NCBI GenBank assembly: GCA_963746185.1
Contig: CAVVAE010000004.1
Coordinates: 1,550,001-1,614,000 of the forward strand
Length of the DNA: 64,000 nucleotides
Reading direction: 5' to 3'
From: CAVVAE01 sp963746185
GTDB lineage: Bacteria > Actinomycetota > Actinomycetes > Propionibacteriales > Nocardioidaceae
The position numbers were made by a program, and so were the translations under genes. Of this stretch, positions 16,882 through 24,492 are shown in pieces (within the stretch, counting starts at the first letter, position 1; each line of letters starts with the position of its first letter). The notes beneath the pieces were generated by a model. The model had not been told where the DNA came from. It saw only the letters and a program-made list of their open reading frames with translations, and did no database searches.

Positions 16882-17697
16882 ATGAGTGAGTGGAACGCAA
16901 TGACGTACGAGGGCAAGGACACCATCCTGCGGGTGGTCCGCAACGAGGCCGAGCGCATGTTCACGCTCGTCGAGCGCCCCGACGTGTGGGATGCGCCGAC
17001 CGCGTGCGAGGGGTGGTCGACCGCTGACATCGTGGCTCACATCGTCGACACGACAGAGGGTTACTTCAGGGCGTTCGACGCCGCTGCGGGCACGGGCGAG
17101 GTCCCGCCGCCCCACGGGCTAGCCGTCATGGGCACCAAGGCCAACGAGGGCGCGACCGCGTTCCGCGGCGTCCCCCAGGCAGAGATGGTGGAGCGGCTGC
17201 GAAGCGACTTCGACAAGATGCAGGGGATCCTCGAGCCGATCGGACCCGACGACTGGACGGGCTACATGGTGACGCACCCCTACATGGGTCCGGTGCCAGC
17301 GTTCTTCTACGCGGCCGGCCAACTGATGGACTACGGCGTGCACTCGTGGGACATCCGGCAGACCAGTGGGCAGGCTCACGGGTTGTCGGGTGACGCGGCC
17401 GATCTGCTGGTGCCGTTCATGTTCGCGATCTGGCAAGGCACCGTCCGTACCGATGCCGTCTCCGAGCCGTTCACCATCGGCATCCGGGTCACCGGTCGCA
17501 ACGCGGGCGACTACCGCGTCTCCGTCAGCAGCGAGGGACTCACCTACGAAGAGGGTGAGATCGAAAGCCTGCCTGCCCGCATCGAGTTCGACGCGGGCAG
17601 CCTGGTGCTCACGGCGTTCGGGCGCAGCAACTCCGGCACCGTGCGGGGCGACATGGATCTGGCCGAGCGTTACCTGAACTGCTTCTTCCGCATCTAG
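16882..17697 (+). CDS. Maleylpyruvate isomerase family (DinB-fold, mycothiol-dependent type) enzyme
   Basis: 271 residues from an ATG with GAGAGAGG upstream. The N-terminal DinB-like four-helix bundle shows CEGWSTADIVAHIVD, the signature of MDMPI proteins, including the metal-binding His. The C-terminal part (about 180-271) is the small alpha-beta domain found in this family (EPFTIGIRVTGRN, VLTAFGRSN). Members use mycothiol as cofactor or thiol donor. It lies between the VOC gene and a convergent operon, with only 10 bp to the citryl-CoA lyase-like stop. Confidence 0.85.
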   Translation: MSEWNAMTYEGKDTILRVVRNEAERMFTLVERPDVWDAPTACEGWSTADIVAHIVDTTEGYFRAFDAAAGTGEVPPPHGLAVMGTKANEGATAFRGVPQAEMVERLRSDFDKMQGILEPIGPDDWTGYMVTHPYMGPVPAFFYAAGQLMDYGVHSWDIRQTSGQAHGLSGDAADLLVPFMFAIWQGTVRTDAVSEPFTIGIRVTGRNAGDYRVSVSSEGLTYEEGEIESLPARIEFDAGSLVLTAFGRSNSGTVRGDMDLAERYLNCFFRI

Positions 17698-17707
17698 GGC
17701 CCGGCCG

Positions 17708-18511
17708 CTAGTCGCCCGTCGGGTTCGGTGGCGTGTACGCCGTCGCGTCGTCGACGTGTTCGTAGATCGCCATCCCGACCGGTTGGCGCATCTCCTCCGC
17801 GATGTGGCCGAGCAGGCCCGCCGTACGTGCGAGCAGGGCGAACCCGCGCAGGATCTCCACCGGGAAGCCGAGGTCGCACAGTGCCGCCCCGCATACGCCG
17901 GCACCGTTGAGCGGAAGCTGGCGACCCAGCAGCTCAGGGTGCACCCGCCCGATCGCCTCGAACAGCTGGAGGTGTGGTCCGCGAAGTCCTTCTTCTGTGG
18001 CGACTCGAGTCAGCGCGAGGGTTCGGGGGTCGCCACCCCGGTGCACGTTGTGCCCCAAGCCCGGTACGTAGAGACCGGCTTCCTGCTGTGCCCGTACAGC
18101 GTCGCGCGCCAGGTCGTCCCAGCCTTCGGCGGACGTAGGAATCGCACCACCCGCGGATGTGTGCCGCTCCAGTGCTGCCACCAGAAACCGTCCAGTGTCC
18201 TCTGTTACCCCTAGGAAACGGGAGCCGCCACCAAGCAGCCCGGCCGCCACCGCTCCCTGCACGGACTCCGGGGCGCCGGTCAGGGTGAGTCGGGCCGCGA
18301 TCGCCGAGGGTGTGAAGCCGTGGTCGGCCAGGGAGACGAGAACCGTCTCGAACACCCGCAGCTCCCCGGGTGTCGGACGTCGCATGGCCACCAGCCAGAA
18401 GGCGAGCTCGGCGAACCCGACCTGACCGAGGAGGTCGTCGGCCAAGTCTTGGCCCAGCAGCGAGATGGACGACTCATTGGAGGTACCGATGGACGTCGGG
18501 TACTGGGTCAT
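17708..18511 (-). CDS. Citryl-CoA lyase / small citrate synthase-like protein
   Basis: 267 residues, about the C-terminal half of a citrate synthase, as usual for stand-alone citryl-CoA lyases. The active-site loop GLGHNVHRGGDPR matches the citrate synthase signature (G-x-GH-x-V-DPR) with its catalytic His. A second conserved block, PLNGAGVCGAALCDLG, follows. The ATG at 18511 lies 2 bp after the stop of the acyl-CoA ligase, so it is the third gene of a tight operon (MetE-like, ligase, this gene). It may split or form a CoA-linked hydroxy-acid made by the ligase. The real substrate is unknown. Confidence 0.8.
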   Translation of the reverse strand: MTQYPTSIGTSNESSISLLGQDLADDLLGQVGFAELAFWLVAMRRPTPGELRVFETVLVSLADHGFTPSAIAARLTLTGAPESVQGAVAAGLLGGGSRFLGVTEDTGRFLVAALERHTSAGGAIPTSAEGWDDLARDAVRAQQEAGLYVPGLGHNVHRGGDPRTLALTRVATEEGLRGPHLQLFEAIGRVHPELLGRQLPLNGAGVCGAALCDLGFPVEILRGFALLARTAGLLGHIAEEMRQPVGMAIYEHVDDATAYTPPNPTGD

Positions 18512-18513
18512 GG

Positions 18514-20091
18514 TCAGTCCTTGGGCTCGGGATGGGAGTTCGCTTGCTCCGCGTCGTACTCGTCGGGAGGGTGTCCGCCCGGCAGCTTGTGCTTGGCGAC
18601 GCGGGATGTCGGCGTACGGGGCAGAGCGTCGACAGCCTGCCAGAAGCGCGGGACCTTGAACGCCGAAAGCCGTTCTGCGGTCCACGCCCGGAGCTCGGAG
18701 AAGTCCAGACTGCGACCAGCCACGGGTACGACGAACGCCTTCACCTCGTCCTCGGTCAGCTCCGACGGGACCGCGACCACAGCGACCTCGAGCACGTCGT
18801 CATGCGACAGGATCGCGTCCTCGACCTCTGCGGGAGACAGGTTCTGACCGCGCCGTCGTAGTACTTCTTTGCGTCGAGAGACGAACGTGTAGGTGCCGTC
18901 CTCATTCACGGTCACCAGGTCACCGGTGTGCAGCCAGCCATCGACGATGGTCGCCGCGGTCTCGTCCGGCATCTCCCAGTAGCCAGGGGTCAGGGTCGGG
19001 TTGCGCAGGAGGAGCTCCCCGGTTTCGCCCACTCCGAGCTCACCGCCGTCGTCATCGACCACGCGGGCCTCGTTGACCACGCCCAAGGTTGGGTGCTGGC
19101 GCGGCGAGCCCAGGGTGCCGAACGGACGGGTGCCGTGCTGCCAGATCAGCGCATACGGCGATTCTGACAACCCGTACCCGCACACCACTTGCAGGCCGAA
19201 GCGCTGCTCGAACGCCTCTTGCCACTCGCGAGCGGGGGAGGGTCCCGTGTAGCACATCCGTAGGTCGGTGTCGGCGTCATCGGGGCGTGCCGGCTGTCGC
19301 ATGAGAATCTCGAGCATTGCGCCAATCGCATTGAACTCCGTCGCACCATGGCGTCGCGCGGAGTCGAGAAATCCACTGGCAGAGAAGCGCGGCAGCAGCA
19401 CGAGACCGGCGCCGGCGGCCAGCGAGCCGAGCACCGTGTACGCGGGAGCGTTGATGTGAAACAGCGGCAACGAGGTCATCATCCGGTCGTCGCTGGTGAG
19501 CTCCATCCAGTACGGGAAACCCACGCCTGCCATGGCGTAAGCGCGATGGGTCTGCATGACCAGCTTCGAACGCCCGGTGGTCCCCGAGGTAGGGATCAGT
19601 ACGGCCAGGTCGTCTGGCGTGACGTCCATCGACAGGGCTGGGTCGTCGGCCGGATCTTCGACCCGCCAGTCGCCGAGCGTGGCGTCGATGTCGAGCAGTC
19701 CCAGTTCCGACAACTCGGCCACACGCGCCTGCTCGACCAGGGGATGCAACGTCTCATCGGTGATCAGGAGCCGCGGCCTGACCTGGCCAACGAGACCCGC
19801 GAGCTCCTCCGGCGTACCCCTAGGATCAGTCGGCACGGTGACAGCGCCGAGGCTGGCCAGGGCCAACCAGGTCAGCAGGTACGGCGGAGTCGTCCGCGCG
19901 GTCACGACGACCAGATCGCCGCGGCGTACTCCCGCTTCACGCAGCCGATCGGCCAGCCAGGCCACGTGGCCCGCCGCACCGGCAAACGTCATCGCGCCGT
20001 CGTCGGTGCGCAGCCACTCCCCCGTCGGATCGCGGTCGGCGGCGACGGCCAGCAGCCCCGGGATGGTCTCGGGCATCGTTGCGGAGGCCAC
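18514..20091 (-). CDS. AMP-dependent acyl-CoA synthetase/ligase
   Basis: 525 residues of the ANL superfamily. Motifs in order: P-loop PTSGTTGRSKLVMQTH (about 165-180), GYGLSES (A5), HTGDLV (A7), SRRKEVLRRRGQNLSP hinge (A8), and the C-terminal catalytic Lys in PTSRVAKHKLP (A10). It activates a carboxylic acid with ATP and CoA. It starts at GTG 20091 directly after the MetE-like stop (TGA-GTG), inside a perfect stem-loop; an in-frame ATG lies at 20076. The downstream partner is a citryl-CoA lyase-like gene. Substrate unknown. Confidence 0.88.
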   Translation of the reverse strand: MASATMPETIPGLLAVAADRDPTGEWLRTDDGAMTFAGAAGHVAWLADRLREAGVRRGDLVVVTARTTPPYLLTWLALASLGAVTVPTDPRGTPEELAGLVGQVRPRLLITDETLHPLVEQARVAELSELGLLDIDATLGDWRVEDPADDPALSMDVTPDDLAVLIPTSGTTGRSKLVMQTHRAYAMAGVGFPYWMELTSDDRMMTSLPLFHINAPAYTVLGSLAAGAGLVLLPRFSASGFLDSARRHGATEFNAIGAMLEILMRQPARPDDADTDLRMCYTGPSPAREWQEAFEQRFGLQVVCGYGLSESPYALIWQHGTRPFGTLGSPRQHPTLGVVNEARVVDDDGGELGVGETGELLLRNPTLTPGYWEMPDETAATIVDGWLHTGDLVTVNEDGTYTFVSRRKEVLRRRGQNLSPAEVEDAILSHDDVLEVAVVAVPSELTEDEVKAFVVPVAGRSLDFSELRAWTAERLSAFKVPRFWQAVDALPRTPTSRVAKHKLPGGHPPDEYDAEQANSHPEPKD

Positions 20092-20100
20092 TCAGCCTCC
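20083..20100 (-). promoter_or_regulatory. Stem-loop enclosing Shine-Dalgarno, stop and start codons of an operon junction
   Basis: On the minus strand GGAGGC-TGAGTG-GCCTCC forms a perfect 6-bp stem with a 6-nt loop. The left arm is the GGAGG ribosome binding site, the loop is the TGA of the upstream gene plus the GTG start of the ligase. Such a structure would make ligase translation depend on ribosomes finishing the upstream gene. Confidence 0.55.
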
Positions 20101-21153
20101 GAGCTCGTTGCGCAGCAGTTGCGCCGCGTCAGTCATCGCGCAGAGCTTGCCCTCGGCGCTGTCGCGGGGCAGGTACTTCATGCCGCAGTCCGGCGCGAGG
20201 ACGAGGCGGTCGGCATCGACGACGGTGAGTGCTCGTCGTACTCGTTGCGCCACGACTTCGGCCGACTCGACGGTGTGGTCGCCGAGGTCGAGGACGCCGA
20301 GGATGACGGTCTTGCCGTCGAGGGTTGCCAGCACTGCCGGGTCTAGGCCTGACTGCGCGGTCTCGATCGACACCTGGTCGCAGGGGCAGTCAGCCAGCTC
20401 AGACAGGAAGGAGTACCCCGACGGACGTTCGTGGATGATCGCGGCATAGCCGAAGCAGAGATGCACGGCCGTGGTGCCCGTGACACCGTCGAGCGCGCGG
20501 TTCAGTGCCGCGAGGCCGAAGGCCCGCGCCGCGTCGGCGCGGGCCTGCAGATATGGCTCGTCGAGCTGGACGATGTCAGCGCCAGCAGCGAACAGGTCCT
20601 TGACCTCGGCGTTGCACACCTCGGCGTAGGCCATCGCGAGTGCCTCTGCGTCGTCGTAGTAGTCGTTCTGGGCCTGCTGCGACATCGTGAACGGCCCCGG
20701 GACGGTGACCTTGATGGTGCGATCGGTGTTGGCGCGGAGGAACTCGGTGTCGCCGACCTGAACGGGCGCTGGCCGGGTGATCGGTCCGACGACACGGGGC
20801 ACCGGGTTGGGGTGACCGCTGCGATCCAACGCCTCACCCGGATTGTCGATGTCGACTCCGTCCAACGCGGTGGCGAAGTGGTTGGAGTAGCTCTCGCGGC
20901 GGATCTCTCCGTCGGTGATGATGTCGAGCCCGGCCCTTTCCTGCGAGCGGATCGCAACCAGCGTCGCGTCATCCTGGGCCTCATCGAGGTGGTCGGAGTC
21001 AGGTCGCCACAGTTCCCGGGCCCGGACGCGCGGTGGGAACCGGCCGGCGAGTCGCTCGCGGTCGATCAGCCAGTCGGGCTGGGCATAGCTACCGACCAGA
21101 GACGTAGGAAAAAGGGACGGAAGACTGCGCGAGGCTGGGTCGGTGGACTCCAT
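20092..21153 (-). CDS. Cobalamin-independent methionine synthase (MetE C-domain)-like zinc methyltransferase
   Basis: 353 residues, corresponding to the C-terminal catalytic barrel of MetE only. Zinc ligands are recognisable as His-x-Cys in VHLCFGY, Glu in SIETAQSG and Cys in APDCGMKYL. The N-terminus LVGSYAQPDWL and the block TDGEIRRESYSNHF match the short 'MetE II' group. Members act on thiols other than homocysteine as well; epoxyalkane:CoM transferase is a related enzyme. In an operon with a CoA ligase and a citryl-CoA lyase-like enzyme it is unlikely to be the housekeeping methionine synthase. The ATG at 21153 follows GAAGG. Confidence 0.82.
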   Translation of the reverse strand: MESTDPASRSLPSLFPTSLVGSYAQPDWLIDRERLAGRFPPRVRARELWRPDSDHLDEAQDDATLVAIRSQERAGLDIITDGEIRRESYSNHFATALDGVDIDNPGEALDRSGHPNPVPRVVGPITRPAPVQVGDTEFLRANTDRTIKVTVPGPFTMSQQAQNDYYDDAEALAMAYAEVCNAEVKDLFAAGADIVQLDEPYLQARADAARAFGLAALNRALDGVTGTTAVHLCFGYAAIIHERPSGYSFLSELADCPCDQVSIETAQSGLDPAVLATLDGKTVILGVLDLGDHTVESAEVVAQRVRRALTVVDADRLVLAPDCGMKYLPRDSAEGKLCAMTDAAQLLRNELGG

Positions 21154-21298
21154 GCCCTTCAGTCTGGCCGAGGGCTCAAGGGGCGGCAACGGCGGGACGG
21201 GTGGCTCAGGTCCGGTCCCTCAGGAAGCGAGTTTTCGTCGGCGGCTCGTATCTGGGGCTGCGGATACCGCTCCTGGATGGGCAACCAAGGAGGTTGTC

Positions 21299-21436
21299 AT
21301 GTTGCCACCCGGACTAGGAACGTTGCTCGTGGCCCGACGCGCTCAAGAAGACGCACGGGTACGACGCCGCACGAAATCCCGTCGTGGCGCGAAGAAGTCG
21401 CGTCACGCCCTGCCCGCACAGCGCCAGCCCGAGTAG
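21299..21436 (+). CDS. 45-residue basic peptide with strong ribosome binding site
   Basis: A strong AAGGAGG lies five bases before the ATG at 21299. The frame encodes MLPPGLGTLLVARRAQ followed by an Arg/Lys-rich tail (RVRRRTKSRRGAKKSRH). It ends at TAG 21436, one base before a perfect hairpin. The Shine-Dalgarno and the terminator placement support real translation. No family is recognised; the composition suggests nucleic-acid or ribosome binding. It is convergent with whiB7. Confidence 0.55.
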   Translation: MLPPGLGTLLVARRAQEDARVRRRTKSRRGAKKSRHALPAQRQPE

Positions 21437-21437
21437 G

Positions 21438-21476
21438 CCGCCAGCCGGCGCTGACTGTCGTCGGCCCGGCTGGCGG
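21438..21476. terminator. Perfect 11-bp hairpin between convergent genes
   Basis: CCGCCAGCCGG at 21438-21448 pairs perfectly with CCGGCTGGCGG at 21466-21476 (17-nt loop). It lies between the stop of the 45-residue ORF (21436, plus) and the stop of whiB7 (21499, minus), so it can serve as a shared terminator. No T-tract follows. Confidence 0.65.
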
Positions 21477-21498
21477 GTCTCAATGCTGTCGTGAGCCG

Positions 21499-21798
21499 TC
21501 AGGCTGCCGCGTCTTTGCGGGGTCGTCCCCTCGGCCGCTTGCGGGCGACGACGGCGCCGCGGAGGAACAGTTCGCCTCCCCAGACGCCCCAGGGCTCTTT
21601 CCTCTCGAGCGCACCGGCGAGACAAAGCTCCCGGACCGGGCATTCGCGGCACAGGCTCTTGGCGAGCTCGACCTCGCCGGGTGTTTCGCCGAACCACAGG
21701 TCGCCCTCGTTCTCGCGGCAGGGCAGGCCGTCTGCCATCACAAGTTCTTCCGTCGCGTCGGTCAGAGCGTTGTCGTCGTACAAGATGATGGATTGCAT
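21499..21798 (-). CDS. whiB7: WhiB7-type redox/iron-sulfur regulator of intrinsic drug resistance
   Basis: 99 residues from the ATG at 21798, preceded by GAGGGGG. Four Fe-S cysteines are in LPCRENE, SLCRECPVRELCLAG. The sigma-contact turn EPWGVWGGE is the WhiB7 version of the family motif, and the C-terminus is an AT-hook (KRPRGRPRKD), which only WhiB7-type proteins carry. WhiB7 binds the primary sigma factor region 4 and activates multidrug-resistance genes after ribosome stress. A TTG could extend the frame to 21864, but the ATG has the better site. The gene has a roughly 280-nt leader with a 58-codon ORF, as expected for attenuated control. Confidence 0.88.
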   Translation of the reverse strand: MQSIILYDDNALTDATEELVMADGLPCRENEGDLWFGETPGEVELAKSLCRECPVRELCLAGALERKEPWGVWGGELFLRGAVVARKRPRGRPRKDAAA

Positions 21799-21865
21799 GG
21801 GGTTCCCCCTCGCGCCCCACATGTCGGTGGGGCTGTCGGTGATCTGAAGAGTTGGTGCGCTCAAG

Positions 21866-22042
21866 TCACCCGACGAAAATGTTCAGTCGTTTGTAACGCG
21901 TGGCCGGCTGCCAGGCCCGGGAGCGAGCACGACGCTCAGCCCGGAGGCGTCGCCGGATGGCTGCGCTCGCGAAGTAGGAGCCGATGCGCTCGCGGTGATA
22001 AGCGTCTTCGGCTGAGGCGAACGGTTCGAAGCTGGGAAACAT
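21866..22042 (-). CDS. 58-codon upstream ORF in the whiB7 leader
   Basis: The ATG at 22042 has AAGGAG six bases upstream, a better site than that of whiB7. It encodes MFPSFEPFASAEDAYHRER, then an Ala/Arg-rich stretch (AAIRRRLRAERRARSRAW) and ends LNIFVG at TGA 21866, 67 bp before the whiB7 start. The position between the whiB7 promoter and gene suggests a leader peptide whose translation controls whiB7, but it could also be a functional small protein. I do not recognise a family. Confidence 0.6.
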   Translation of the reverse strand: MFPSFEPFASAEDAYHRERIGSYFASAAIRRRLRAERRARSRAWQPATRYKRLNIFVG

Positions 22043-22082
22043 GGTGGCTCCTTGGACTCGACTCGATGACTCGAGCCTGCCG

Positions 22083-22123
22083 ATCTAAGGTGCCGCGCCA
22101 CATCGGGACAATGCCTTATTTGC
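22083..22123 (-). promoter_or_regulatory. whiB7 promoter with AT-rich box upstream of -35
   Basis: On the minus strand TTGTCC (-35, 22106-22111) and TTAGAT (-10, 22083-22088) are separated by exactly 17 bp. Directly upstream of the -35 lies GCAAATAAGGCA, the AT-rich element that the WhiB7 AT-hook binds for autoregulation. The transcript would begin near 22076, about 35 nt before the upstream ORF. Confidence 0.65.
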
Positions 22124-22200
22124 TGGCTGAGGGGCCTTAGCAGCACGTTGTCGTACGTCGAAATTCGCCCTGGCTCGTTTGTGCCGGTACGGCACTGGGT

Positions 22201-24423
22201 ATGTCAGACCACATGCACCGGGAGGCTCGTAGGTTCTTTTGCGCGCTTGTCGGGTCCCTGGCGGTCAGTCTTGCCATGGCGGGCGCCGTTGTCGCCCCAT
22301 CTGGAGCCACCCCGTCACCGTCAGTCGCGGTCGATGCGGCGGGGCCCGGCAAGAAGGCCGACTGGACCGAGGCTGACAAGACCGGGTTCGGCACGGCACG
22401 CACGCGCAGCAGCAATGTCTGGTTCACACTGCAGCGAGGTCGGATGAGTGAGGTCTTTTATCCCGACCTCTCCACCCCCAGTGTCCGCAGCTTGGAGCTC
22501 ATCGTCACCGATGGCCAAACATTCACGGATCGTGAGTCGGCCGACACCCGCAAGAGAACGATTCGGACCGACCCACGCAGCCTGAGCTTCACGCAAATCA
22601 ACACCGCGACGTCGGGAAAATACCGGATCACCAAGCAGTACATCACCGACCCTCAGCGCGACGCAGTGCGAATCCTTGTCCGGTTCCAGTCCTTGGATGG
22701 CGGCCGCTACCGCGTCTTTGCGATGCATGACCCTGCCCTCTTCAACAACGGCATGGACGACCGGGGTCGGACGGTAGGTCATGCGTTGGTTGCCGACGAC
22801 GACTCCGTGGCCAGCGCCCTCGTCGCGCGGCCAGGGTTCGCCGCGACCTCCAACGGCTACCTCGGCGTCGATGATGGGTGGACGGACCTCAAGGGCGACT
22901 ATGAGCTCAACTCCCGAAACCAGAGAGTCGCCCCTGGAAACGTGGTGCAGACCGGACGGGTCGACGGCGTCAACGGCCGACGCGGTCACCAGTCGTTCAG
23001 CCTGACACTCGCGTTCGGTCCAGACGCTGCGCGGGCACTCAGCACCGCGCGCTCGGGAGCCTCGACACCCTTCGGCAGGGTCAAACAGGAGTACGACGGT
23101 GGCTGGCATCGGTGGATCACCTCGCTGAAACCCGTGCCGGCGAGTGCCGCGAGCATACGAAGCCAGTACTTGGCATCTGTCTTGGTAACCGCTGCGGCCG
23201 AGGACAAACTCCACCCCGGCGCCATCGTGGCTTCACCGTCGGCCCCCTGGGTGTGGGGCGACGAAGTTCCTGATCTCTCGTCTCCCTCCGGCGCGTATCA
23301 CCTCGTGTGGTCGCGCGACGCCTACCAATTCGGTACGGCGCTGTGGGCCATGGGTGACAAGACCGCGGCGCGTCGCGCTGTCGACTGGCTCTTCAAGGTG
23401 CAGCAGAAAGCTGACGGCTCGTTCCCGCAGAATTCCGACGTGACCGGGAAGCCGGTGTGGAGCGAGTTGCAGCTCGATGAGGTCGCGCTACCGATCGCAC
23501 TCGCACATCTCGTGGGACGAGACGGCCCTGCGACCTACCGACATGTCAAGAAGGCCGCGAATTTCATCGCCGACTTCGTCGACCCAGACTCCGGCCTGCG
23601 GGCGCCGTACTCTCCTCAGGAGCGCTGGGAGAACCAGGCTGGCTACTCGCCGAACTCCATCGCTGCGCAGATCAATGGACTCGTCTGCGCAGCGCAGATC
23701 GCGCGTCGCAATGACGATAGGGCCTCATCGAAGAAGTGGCTGGCCTTGGCGGACGAGTGGCGGGCGAAAGTCAAAGGCTGGACGGTGACTCGCAACGGTC
23801 CGCTCAGTGCGGATCCGTACTTCTTGAGACTCACCAAGGATGGGCAACCGAACGCAGGCACGCCGTACTCGATCGGGGACGGTGGTCCGTCGTCGGTCGA
23901 CCAGCGTCGTGTCGTCGACCCCAGCTTCCTCGACCTCGTGCGCTACGGCATCGTCCGGCCGCATGACCGCGCAGTGCGCTCGTCCCTGCAGGTGATTGAC
24001 CAGGAGTTGAAGGTGCAGACGCAGAACGGGCCGTTCTGGAAGAGATTCAGCTTCGACGGGTACGGCGAAACCCGGACCGGTGGTCAGTGGGACATCACGG
24101 ACCCTGAAACCTTCACCACGCTGGGCCGGGCGTGGCCCCTGCTCTCCGGTGAACGCGGCGAATACGCGGTCACGGCAGGCGGCAACGGGCTCCAGTTCCT
24201 CCGCGGGATGGCTCGAGCCTCCGGTCCCAGCGACATGCTGGCAGAACAGGTGTGGGACCACCGTCCGCCGGCCGGCCGGGCTTGCTGTCGCGCTGGTGAG
24301 GGGACGCGCTCCGCGACACCCTTGGTCTGGTCACACGCCGGTTTGGTGAGGCTGGCGTGGACCATCGAGCGCGGTGTGCCAGTGGACCAACAGCCCTTGG
24401 TGGCCGAGCGATACACCCGCTGA
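22201..24423 (+). CDS. Secreted GH15 glucoamylase/glucodextranase-like enzyme
   Basis: 740 residues, hydrolysing terminal glucose from alpha-glucans outside the cell. A Sec signal peptide (FFCALVGSLAVSLAMAG) begins about residue 12, with an alternative ATG at 22213. Residues about 45-310 form the N-terminal beta-sandwich of bacterial glucoamylases (VWFTLQRGRMSEVFYP). The (alpha/alpha)6 catalytic barrel follows, with the general acid Glu at about 427 in QLDEVALP and the general base Glu at about 682 in LAEQVWD. A YHLVWSRDAYQFG block marks the -1 site. It is next to another secreted protein gene in the same direction (69 bp gap). Confidence 0.92.
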   Translation: MSDHMHREARRFFCALVGSLAVSLAMAGAVVAPSGATPSPSVAVDAAGPGKKADWTEADKTGFGTARTRSSNVWFTLQRGRMSEVFYPDLSTPSVRSLELIVTDGQTFTDRESADTRKRTIRTDPRSLSFTQINTATSGKYRITKQYITDPQRDAVRILVRFQSLDGGRYRVFAMHDPALFNNGMDDRGRTVGHALVADDDSVASALVARPGFAATSNGYLGVDDGWTDLKGDYELNSRNQRVAPGNVVQTGRVDGVNGRRGHQSFSLTLAFGPDAARALSTARSGASTPFGRVKQEYDGGWHRWITSLKPVPASAASIRSQYLASVLVTAAAEDKLHPGAIVASPSAPWVWGDEVPDLSSPSGAYHLVWSRDAYQFGTALWAMGDKTAARRAVDWLFKVQQKADGSFPQNSDVTGKPVWSELQLDEVALPIALAHLVGRDGPATYRHVKKAANFIADFVDPDSGLRAPYSPQERWENQAGYSPNSIAAQINGLVCAAQIARRNDDRASSKKWLALADEWRAKVKGWTVTRNGPLSADPYFLRLTKDGQPNAGTPYSIGDGGPSSVDQRRVVDPSFLDLVRYGIVRPHDRAVRSSLQVIDQELKVQTQNGPFWKRFSFDGYGETRTGGQWDITDPETFTTLGRAWPLLSGERGEYAVTAGGNGLQFLRGMARASGPSDMLAEQVWDHRPPAGRACCRAGEGTRSATPLVWSHAGLVRLAWTIERGVPVDQQPLVAERYTR

Positions 24424-24492
24424 CGGCGGCTGGGTCAGATCCCGGCCGAGCGGACCCAACGGTGAACCAGTCAGATCCGCAATACTCGGCGG

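Noticed and set aside
20431..22140. 569-codon open frame on the plus strand across the MetE-like and whiB7 genes
   Set aside because: It is antisense to well-supported genes, has low-complexity composition and no domain motifs; an effect of high GC.
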